Shown here piece by piece: positions 58,317-64,000 of a stretch of DNA of 64,000 bases (position 1 is its first letter; every line of letters begins with the position of its first letter). The DNA is taken from assembly GCA_965221555.1 (NCBI GenBank), contig OZ244895.1, forward strand, positions 2,914,001-2,978,000, given 5' to 3'. Source of the DNA: JAJEAD01 sp965221555 (GTDB taxonomy: Bacteria; Pseudomonadota; Gammaproteobacteria; HK1). The notes under the pieces are model-generated. The model ran no database searches. It was not told where the DNA came from and saw only the letters and a list, made by a program, of their open reading frames with translations. Position numbers and translations under genes: made by a program.

Positions 58317-59777
58317 GACGTTCGTGTTGATCCATACGTTCGCCGGCTTGGTGTACTCGTAGATGGCGTCCAGTCCGCCCTCGCGGCTCTTGCCGCTTTC
58401 GCCGAAGCCGCCGATACGCGCCATCGGCGCGCCGAGCCGGTAGCAGTTCACGTACTGAATGCCCGCGCGCACGGAGCGGGTGAGACGCATCGCGGTGCCG
58501 AGATCGCGGGTGAATATGCCCGCGGCAAGGCCGTAACGGGTGTCGTTCGCCAGCGCAACCGCCTCGGCCTCGGTCGAGAAAGGGGTGACCGTGATCACCG
58601 GTCCGAAGAGCTCGGTGTCGACGATGGGCAGGGAGTGATCCCGGCACAGCAGCACCGTCGGCTCGAAGAACCACCCCCGATCCGGAGAATCGGGCGCCTT
58701 GCCTCCGGTGAGGAGCTCCGCGCCCGCCGCCACCGCCTCGTCGACCGCGGCCTGGATGCGCGCGCGCTGGCCCTCGGTGGCGAGCGGCCCCATCTGCGTC
58801 TCGGTGGACATGGGGTCGCCCATGCGTATCGTGCGCGCGGCGGCGGTGAAGCGCGCGAGAAAGTCGTCGAAGATGTCCTCGTGCACGATGGCCCGGGAGC
58901 TCGCCACGCAGCTCTGCCCGGCCGAGCCGAGGAACACGCCGGCCATGAGGCTCGCCACCGCGTTGTCGAGGTCCGCGTCGGGGAACACCAGCGCGGGCGA
59001 CTTGCCGCCGAGCTCCAGCGAGATCTCGGCGAGATTGTCCACCGAATTGGCGACGATGCGCCGCGCGGTGGCGGGCCCGCCCGTGAACGCAATCTTGGAG
59101 ACCAGAGGGTGGCTGGTCAGGACCCGGCCGCAGGGCTCGCCCGTCCCGGTGACGAAGTTGACGACCCCGGGCGGGATCTCCACCACTTCCTCGACGATCT
59201 TCATGAACTCGAGCAGGGGCGCGGAGCAGAGCTCCGAGGTCTTGACGACGATGGTGTTGCCCGCGGCGAGAGCGGGTCCGAGCTTGAGCGAGAGCAGCCA
59301 CAGCGGGTTGTTCCACGGAATGACCGCGGCCACCACCCCCATCGGCACCCGGTGGGTATAGGACTGGATGCCGGGGAAAGGCACGCTGAAGGTGTGCCCG
59401 ACCGCCTTGTCGGCCAGCTCGCCGTAGAACATGAAGAAGTCGGCGCAGAAGCGCTGGAAGCCGGTGGACTCGGTGAAGATCTTGCCGGCGTCGGAGACTT
59501 CCAGGCGGGCGAGCCGCTCGTTGTGCTCCGGCAGGGCGGCGGCGATCGCCTTCAGCATCCGACCGCGCTCCACCGCGGACATCGTCGACCACGGACCTTC
59601 GGTGAACGCGCGATGCGCGGCGTGCACCGCCCGGTCCACGTCCTCCTCCTGGCAGTCGGGGAAGTCGCACCAGGGCTCCTCCGTCGCGGGGTTTACGGAC
59701 ACCATGCGACGGCCGCTCGCGGCATCGCACCACTCACCGTCGATGTAAGCCTGAAAGGAAACCAGCTCGCTGCTCAC
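58314..59777 (-). CDS. NAD(P)-dependent aldehyde dehydrogenase
   Basis: This is a 487-residue aldehyde dehydrogenase. It has 'AYIDGEWCDAASGRRMVSVNPATEE' at the N-terminus, 'VIPWNNPLWLLSLKLGPALAAGNTIVVK' for cofactor binding, and the catalytic Glu in 'ISLELGGKSPALVFPDADL'. The catalytic Cys is in 'FLGSAGQSCVASSRAIVHE' and 'ELFGPVITVTPF' follows. Length and motifs fit the general betaine-, amino- or aryl-aldehyde clade. It may oxidise aldehydes made by the amine oxidases nearby, but no direct link is visible. Start ATG 59777. The stop comes from a MITE end. Confidence 0.9.
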   Translation of the reverse strand: MSSELVSFQAYIDGEWCDAASGRRMVSVNPATEEPWCDFPDCQEEDVDRAVHAAHRAFTEGPWSTMSAVERGRMLKAIAAALPEHNERLARLEVSDAGKIFTESTGFQRFCADFFMFYGELADKAVGHTFSVPFPGIQSYTHRVPMGVVAAVIPWNNPLWLLSLKLGPALAAGNTIVVKTSELCSAPLLEFMKIVEEVVEIPPGVVNFVTGTGEPCGRVLTSHPLVSKIAFTGGPATARRIVANSVDNLAEISLELGGKSPALVFPDADLDNAVASLMAGVFLGSAGQSCVASSRAIVHEDIFDDFLARFTAAARTIRMGDPMSTETQMGPLATEGQRARIQAAVDEAVAAGAELLTGGKAPDSPDRGWFFEPTVLLCRDHSLPIVDTELFGPVITVTPFSTEAEAVALANDTRYGLAAGIFTRDLGTAMRLTRSVRAGIQYVNCYRLGAPMARIGGFGESGKSREGGLDAIYEYTKPANVWINTNV

Positions 59778-59819
59778 CGTCGCCTCCGTTATGCCTTGCC
59801 CTGATCGCCGCTTTGCAGT

Positions 59820-60009
59820 CTATCCGCAGTGTCGCATCGATTTCCTGGCTCGCGGTCGCCGACTTGCTTGAGGTTGCGGGCCGCACTCCCTTGATGGATT
59901 GTTTCGACAGATTGTCGACTTCGCCTTCGGTGTCTCTCGGCCCGTGCACCCCAACCTCTCGGCATCGTGGCGCCCGAAGCCAACGCAAGTTGGTAAGACA
60001 TACGGGTCA
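59820..60009 (-). mobile_element. Degenerate MITE copy, reverse orientation
   Basis: About 190 bp. The outer ends are CCGCAGTGTCGCATCGATTT (left) and GTAAGACATACGGGTCA (right). The interior CGGGCCGCACTCCCTTGATG and CTCTCGGCCCGTGCACCCCA, and GGCATCGTGGCGCCCGAAGC, match the complement of the short copies. It lies between the aldehyde dehydrogenase and the COG0523 gene; with the next fragment it fills that 281-base gap. Confidence 0.65.
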
Positions 60010-60050
60010 TCCGCGGAGTCGCACCGATTTTCCGGCCCGCGGGCGCCAAC
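60007..60050 (+). repeat. MITE left-end fragment
   Basis: TCATCCGCGGAGTCGCACCG followed by ATTTTCCGGCCCGCGGGCGCC resembles the left end of the short copies (TAGCCCGGATGTTTCACCGA, TTTTCGGCCGCTTCGGACGC). It abuts the reverse copy before it, forming an inverted junction. No other parts are present. Confidence 0.5.
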
Positions 60051-60058
60051 CCACTCCT

Positions 60059-61072
60059 TCAGGAGCACAGATCCTCGATACCCTCGATCACCTGTTCCCG
60101 GGTGAGGTCTTTGACGATGACGACGATGCGCGAGCGCCGCCCGCCCGCGGGCCAGCGCTCGAGGCGGGAAAGGGGATGAAACACGTGCTGCACCCCGTGC
60201 ACGACCACCGGCGCCGGGCTGCCCTCCACATCAAGCACGCCCTTGAGCCGCAGTAGCGCATCGCCGTGGCGCTCGATGAGGCGCTCGACCCAGGCGACGA
60301 ATCGGGCCAGCGGCAGCGCCCGCTCCGCTTCCAGGCACCAGGCGTGTATCCGGTCATCGTGGCGATTGACGTCGTGGTGCGCGTGGGCCTCTTCCCGGTA
60401 CGCCACCTCGTTCAGCCAGGTCTCGACCCGCGGGACCTTGCCCTGCGTCGCGAAGGGGCTGGCCCCGAAGAGCCGGGAGGGCGCCACATCGCCGTGCAAC
60501 ACCTCCAGCAGGGGGGCGCCGCGGTTGATGCGGCGCAGCCGCCCGCGCAGCGATTCGGTGTCCGCGGGCGGCGCGAGGTCGGTCTTGGTGAGCACCAGGC
60601 GATCCGCGACCGCGGCCTGGCGCAGGGGCTCCGGGTGACTATCGAGCTGCCGGGAGCCGTTGACGGCGTCGACGGTGGTGATGATGGCGTCGACGCGAAA
60701 CGCGGGCTCGATCGCTTCGTGCGCGAGCAGGGTATGCAGGATGGGCGCGGGGTCCGCGAGCCCCGTGGTCTCGATGAGCGCTTGCCGAAAGGGTGGGATG
60801 TCGCCGGCCGCCCGCCGTTCGTCGAGGGAGACGAGGCTGCTCACCAGGTCTTCGCGGATGGTGCAGCACAGGCAGCCGGAGCTGAGCAGCACCGTCTCCT
60901 CGTCCAGAAGCTCCTCCACGAGCAGGTGGTCGATGCCGATCTCCCCGAACTCGTTCACGAGCACCGCGGTCTCGCCCATATCCGGGTGCCGGAGCAGCGC
61001 GTTCAGCAGGGTGGTCTTGCCGCTGCCGAGAAAGCCGGTGATGACGGAGACCGGGGTCTGCATCTGGGACAT
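60059..61072 (-). CDS. COG0523/CobW-family GTPase (metal chaperone type)
   Basis: This is a 337-residue G3E GTPase. It shows Walker A 'VITGFLGSGKTTLLNALL', the metal motif C-x-C-C in 'LLSSGCLCCTIREDLV', the switch-like 'LIETTGLADPAPIL' and the guanine motif 'DRLVLTKTDLA'. A His-containing loop ('EAHAHHDVNRHDD') precedes the C-terminal CobW-C domain ('LPLARFVAWVERLIERH' on). Such proteins deliver zinc, cobalt or other metals to target enzymes. The start ATG 61072 precedes the P-loop by a few residues, as in the family. There is no adjacent target; it is divergent from the nitroreductase at 61381. Confidence 0.9.
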   Translation of the reverse strand: MSQMQTPVSVITGFLGSGKTTLLNALLRHPDMGETAVLVNEFGEIGIDHLLVEELLDEETVLLSSGCLCCTIREDLVSSLVSLDERRAAGDIPPFRQALIETTGLADPAPILHTLLAHEAIEPAFRVDAIITTVDAVNGSRQLDSHPEPLRQAAVADRLVLTKTDLAPPADTESLRGRLRRINRGAPLLEVLHGDVAPSRLFGASPFATQGKVPRVETWLNEVAYREEAHAHHDVNRHDDRIHAWCLEAERALPLARFVAWVERLIERHGDALLRLKGVLDVEGSPAPVVVHGVQHVFHPLSRLERWPAGGRRSRIVVIVKDLTREQVIEGIEDLCS

Positions 61073-61380
61073 GGATGGAGAGGACCTGGTTCTACGTGGG
61101 TTCGGGATGGGGCTCGGGTCTCTGATCACCCTTGCCGACGGTGGACCAGAGTAGATGCCTCGACGCGAGGGCAAAGCGCCACCGGTCCGCCCTGGCCTGA
61201 GCGCAGTATCTCACTCATCTCCGAACTCGGGGACGACGATGTGACTGATGTTACGGCTCGTGCTGCCTCACGCCGCCTGCGCCCCCTTGCAAGAAACGCG
61301 CTCGTGGTCGACGCTCCCCGGCATCCTCCATCGCCCGCCCGATACCACGCACGAAGCCACGACCAAGGGAGGTCTCCGGG

Positions 61381-61893
61381 ATGAACGTGATCGACGCCAT
61401 TCGCACCAAGCGCGCGGTGCGCACCTACCGAGACGAGCCGCTGCCCGACGACATCGTTCACGCGATCCTGCATGCGGGCCGGCGTGCCCAGTCCGCCAAG
61501 AACGATCAGCCCTGGCATTTCGTGGTGATTCGGGAGCCCGCCACCCTGAAGGCGCTCGCCCGCACCAGCCCGAACCTCGGGTACATCGCCGGGGCTAAGC
61601 TCTGCGTGGCGCTGGTCACGCCGCTGCCCTCGGTGAAACAGACGATCCTCTTCGACGCGGGACAGGCCGCGGCCTGCATGCAGCTCGCGGCATGGGAGCT
61701 CGGGGTGGTCTCCTGTCTCGGCACGGTCTACGAGCTGGAGAAGGCCCGCTCCCTGCTCGGCTTTCCCCGCGACCGGCACCTGCACCTGGTGGTGGCCTTC
61801 GGCTTTCCCCTGCCCGCCGATGCCAAGCCGCGGCCGGGCCGCAAGGGGGGCCGCCGGCAGATGGAAGACATCGTGCGCTGGGAGCGCTGGTGA
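61381..61893 (+). CDS. Small nitroreductase family protein
   Basis: This 170-residue FMN-dependent protein has 'MNVIDAIRTKRAVRTYRDEPLPDD', 'AGRRAQSAKNDQPWHFVVI' and 'AACMQLAAWELGVVSCLGTVY'. These mark the minimal nitroreductase fold and its FMN contacts. It is shorter than the gene at 35085 and belongs to another branch. A GGGAGG site precedes the ATG by about eight bases. The gene is 97 bases upstream of the EctD-like dioxygenase on the same strand, so they may be co-transcribed. The reaction is unknown. Confidence 0.87.
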   Translation: MNVIDAIRTKRAVRTYRDEPLPDDIVHAILHAGRRAQSAKNDQPWHFVVIREPATLKALARTSPNLGYIAGAKLCVALVTPLPSVKQTILFDAGQAAACMQLAAWELGVVSCLGTVYELEKARSLLGFPRDRHLHLVVAFGFPLPADAKPRPGRKGGRRQMEDIVRWERW

Positions 61894-61990
61894 TGCGCGC
61901 GGGCCGAGCCGCGGGTCAGAGCCAGGGCCAAGGCCCTAAAGCAAAGGGCCGCTGCGACTGGCGCACGTCACCGGCTCGGGATGAACTCTC

Positions 61991-62788
61991 ATGAAGCTCA
62001 CGGCGCGACAGCTCGCCCGCTTCGAGGAGGAGGGCTACCTCTTCATACCTTCGGTGTTCAGTGCGCGGGAGGTCGCGGTGCTCAAGCGCGCCGCCGACGA
62101 GGTCTACGCCATGGACCGGGAGGAGGTGTGGCGGGAATCGAGCGGCGTGGCGCGCACCGCCTTCGCCGCCCACCGCTACCACGAGGCGTTCCGCCGGCTG
62201 GGCCGCCATCCGCGACTCATCGGGCCCGTGATGCAGATACTCGACGGGCCGGTGTACATGCACCAGTACAAGGTGAACGCCAAGGCGGCCTTCGACGGCG
62301 AGGTCTGGCAGTGGCACCAGGACTACGGCACCTGGCGCCGCGACGACGAGATGCCCGAGCCGCGCGCGATGAACATCGCGGTCTTCGTCGATGAAGTGAG
62401 CGCGGCGAACGGTCCCCTGCTCTTCATCCCGGGCAGCCACCGCCACGGGGTGGTCGAGGCGGGGCATGATCTCGAGACCACGAGCTATCCCCTCTGGACC
62501 CTGAGCCGCGAGAAGGTGGCGGAGCTCGCCGGGCGTGGCGGCTGCGTCGCGCCCACCGGCCCGGGCGGGTGCGTGCTGCTCTTCTCGTCGCTGATGGTGC
62601 ACGCGAGTCCGCCGAACATCAGCCCCTTCGGGCGCACCATCGTGTACCTCTCCCTGTGCCACGTCGAGAACCACATCCGGCGCTTCCGGCGCGCGGAGTG
62701 GATCGCCCACCGCGACTTCGACCCCATCGAGCCGCTGCGAGACGACTGCTTCGAAGAGCTCGCCGGCGCCAGAAATGAAATGCACTGA
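61991..62788 (+). CDS. Phytanoyl-CoA dioxygenase family protein, EctD-like
   Basis: This is a 265-residue Fe(II)/2-oxoglutarate hydroxylase. Iron ligands are His-x-Asp in 'VWQWHQDYGTWRRDDEMP' and the distal His in 'LFSSLMVHASPPNISPFGR'. 'YKVNAKAAFDGEVWQWHQD' and 'FVDEVSAANGPLLFIPGSH' are characteristic of ectoine hydroxylase and its relatives. The C-terminal 'WIAHRDFDPIEPLRDD' is also shared with EctD. No ectABC genes are near, so the substrate may be another amino acid or osmolyte. The next gene begins 48 bases downstream. Confidence 0.87.
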   Translation: MKLTARQLARFEEEGYLFIPSVFSAREVAVLKRAADEVYAMDREEVWRESSGVARTAFAAHRYHEAFRRLGRHPRLIGPVMQILDGPVYMHQYKVNAKAAFDGEVWQWHQDYGTWRRDDEMPEPRAMNIAVFVDEVSAANGPLLFIPGSHRHGVVEAGHDLETTSYPLWTLSREKVAELAGRGGCVAPTGPGGCVLLFSSLMVHASPPNISPFGRTIVYLSLCHVENHIRRFRRAEWIAHRDFDPIEPLRDDCFEELAGARNEMH

Positions 62789-62836
62789 GTCATGCATTAC
62801 CCTTTTCAAGGACTTGGCAGCCCGGAGCGCTGAAGC

Positions 62837-64000
62837 GTGTACGTATACGAGGAGCTGCGGCGGCGCGCCGAGGCGGGCCCTCCGGTTCGGGTCGGCCTCA
62901 TCGGGGCGGGCAAATTCGGCTCGATGTTCCTGGCCCAGATCCCGTCCACCCGCGGGCTGCAAGTCTCGGCGATCGCGGACCTCGATCCCGACCGCGCGAA
63001 GCGCGCCTGCCGCAACGTCGGCTGGAGCGAAGCGCTCGCCGCGGAGACCACGTTCACCGACGACGCCACCGAACTCGCCGCACGAGCGGATGTCGATGTG
63101 GTGGTCGAGGCGACGGGCGACCCCGCCGCCGGCATCACGCACGCACGCGCGGCCATCGCCTCGGGCAAACACGTCGTCATGGTCAACGTCGAGGGGGATG
63201 TGCTCGCCGGTCCGCTCATCGCCGCCGAGGCGGCGGAAGCGGGGGTGGTCTACTCCATGGCCTACGGCGATCAGCCCGCGCTCACCTGCGAGATGGTGGA
63301 GTGGGCACGCTGTTGCGGTTTCGACGTGGTGGCCGCGGGCAAGGGCACCAAGTACCTGCCCGCCTACCACGCCTCCACCCCCGACACGGTCTGGGATCAC
63401 TACGGGCTGAGCGCGGACGAAGCGGCGGCGGCGGGAATGAACGCGCGCATGTTCAACTCCTTCCTCGACGGCACCAAGTCCGCGATCGAGATGGCGGCAA
63501 TCGCGAACGCGACCGGCCTCACGCCGCCCCCAGGAGGACTCGAGTTCCCGCCCTGCGGGATGGACGACCTCGCGCACGTGCTGCGCCCGCGCAAGAACGG
63601 CGGGCGCCTCCACCACAAGGGCCAGGTCGAGGTGGTCTCTTCTCTCGAGCGTGACGGGCGCCCCGTCGCGCGGGATCTGCGCTGGGGCGTGTACGTGGTC
63701 ATCGAAGCGCCCAACCACTACAGCGCCGCCTGCTTCCGCCAGTACGGCCTGAACACCGATGCGAGCGGTCGCTACTCGGCGATGTACAAGCCCTTCCACC
63801 TGATCGGGCTGGAGCTCAACGTGTCGATCCTCTCCGCGGCCTTCCTCGGACGCCCCACCGGCGCGACCCGATGCTTCGAGGGCGACGTGGTCGCGATCGC
63901 CAAGCGCGACCTCGCCGCGGGCGAGCGCCTCGACGGGGAAGGCGGCTACACGGTGTACGGCACGCTGCTCCCGGCGAAGCGCTCACTGAAGGTTGCCGCG
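62837..64000 (+). CDS. COG4091-type oxidoreductase (homoserine dehydrogenase-like), partial at window end
   Basis: 388 codons are in the window and the frame is still open at 64000. The N-terminal Rossmann motif is 'VRVGLIGAGKFGSMFLAQIP', followed by 'VVVEATGDPAAGITHARAA' and 'KHVVMVNVEGDVLAGPLIAA'. The C-terminal side has 'VAIAKRDLAAGERLDGEGGYTVYG', a SAF-like segment. This layout matches the COG4091 homoserine-dehydrogenase-like group, whose reaction is not firmly known. The GTG at 62837 begins 'VYVYEELRRRAEAG', usual for the family, but the ribosome site is poor. It follows the EctD-like gene and may be part of the same operon. Confidence 0.82.
   Translation, partial: MYVYEELRRRAEAGPPVRVGLIGAGKFGSMFLAQIPSTRGLQVSAIADLDPDRAKRACRNVGWSEALAAETTFTDDATELAARADVDVVVEATGDPAAGITHARAAIASGKHVVMVNVEGDVLAGPLIAAEAAEAGVVYSMAYGDQPALTCEMVEWARCCGFDVVAAGKGTKYLPAYHASTPDTVWDHYGLSADEAAAAGMNARMFNSFLDGTKSAIEMAAIANATGLTPPPGGLEFPPCGMDDLAHVLRPRKNGGRLHHKGQVEVVSSLERDGRPVARDLRWGVYVVIEAPNHYSAACFRQYGLNTDASGRYSAMYKPFHLIGLELNVSILSAAFLGRPTGATRCFEGDVVAIAKRDLAAGERLDGEGGYTVYGTLLPAKRSLKVAA

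Noticed and set aside
57948..60050. CRISPR array
   Set aside because: The repeats here are 180-190 bp elements with inverted ends in differing orientation, not short regularly spaced direct repeats; no cas genes are present.
61916..63799. 627-codon minus-strand ORF opposite the EctD-like and COG4091 genes
   Set aside because: It spans two real plus-strand genes and the gap between them, with biased composition and no motif.

Overview
The window is GC-rich, gene-dense chromosomal DNA of a Gram-negative bacterium, most likely a proteobacterium. The signs are the Tat-type and Sec-type exported binding proteins, the periplasmic-binding-protein ABC systems, strong GGAGG ribosome sites, frequent GTG/TTG starts and an IS1380-type element. 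No rRNA, tRNA or CRISPR array was seen, so the lineage cannot be fixed from this window. Almost every gene is catabolic and aimed at nitrogen-containing organic compounds: amidohydrolases, a ureohydrolase, kynureninase, an aromatic amino acid decarboxylase, a hydantoinase/oxoprolinase pair, a formamidase, FAD amine oxidases, and several Fe(II)/2-oxoglutarate or Rieske oxygenases.

Layout. 1-5.7 kb: the tail of an amidohydrolase, a Rieske oxygenase (with a possible frameshift at its start), an amidohydrolase, a luciferase-like monooxygenase and a CmcJ/NvfI-type oxygenase. 6-15 kb: a VOC-cupin protein, kynureninase, a methyltransferase, a thioesterase, an atypical ureohydrolase, a HAD hydrolase, an amidohydrolase and an aromatic amino acid decarboxylase. 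15-22 kb: hyuA-hyuB and a tungstate transporter in the order tupB-tupC-tupA. 22-28 kb: an IS1380-family element, then a 2.07-kb tandem duplication carrying two paralogous secreted proteins of unknown function. 28-35 kb: a large alpha/beta hydrolase, two translationally coupled TauD dioxygenases, a biotin-dependent carboxylase beta subunit, a two-domain NIPSNAP protein and an orphan Phd antitoxin. 35-45.4 kb: a nitroreductase and the most notable locus. 45.6-64 kb: an EamA exporter, a frameshifted hydratase, a flavoprotein, an SDR, RecQ, a kinase/phospho-lyase fusion, PuuD, a ChaC-like protein, DUF938, an aldehyde dehydrogenase, a COG0523 GTPase, a small nitroreductase, an EctD-like dioxygenase and the start of a COG4091 oxidoreductase.

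The strongest candidate for an undescribed system is the minus-strand operon from 45.3 to 35.9 kb: livK-livG-livF-livH-livM-dmfA1-dmfA2-amine oxidase. It joins a branched-chain-amino-acid-type ABC importer to both subunits of an N,N-dimethylformamidase-like enzyme. The LivM permease carries a complete second copy of the formamidase small subunit fused to its cytoplasmic C-terminus. This suggests an importer that docks the hydrolase at the membrane. The large subunit keeps the Tyr/Tyr/Glu positions expected for the formamidase iron site. The LivG ATPase has lost the ABC signature motif.

The second theme is a dispersed family of about 182-190 bp and about 296 bp repeats. Their inverted ends match those of the IS1380 element, so they look like MITEs moved by it. 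In seven genes the stop codon is exactly the first TAG or TGA of a repeat end. Copies of the long form also border the tandemly duplicated secreted-protein genes, which suggests recombination between repeats made the duplication.
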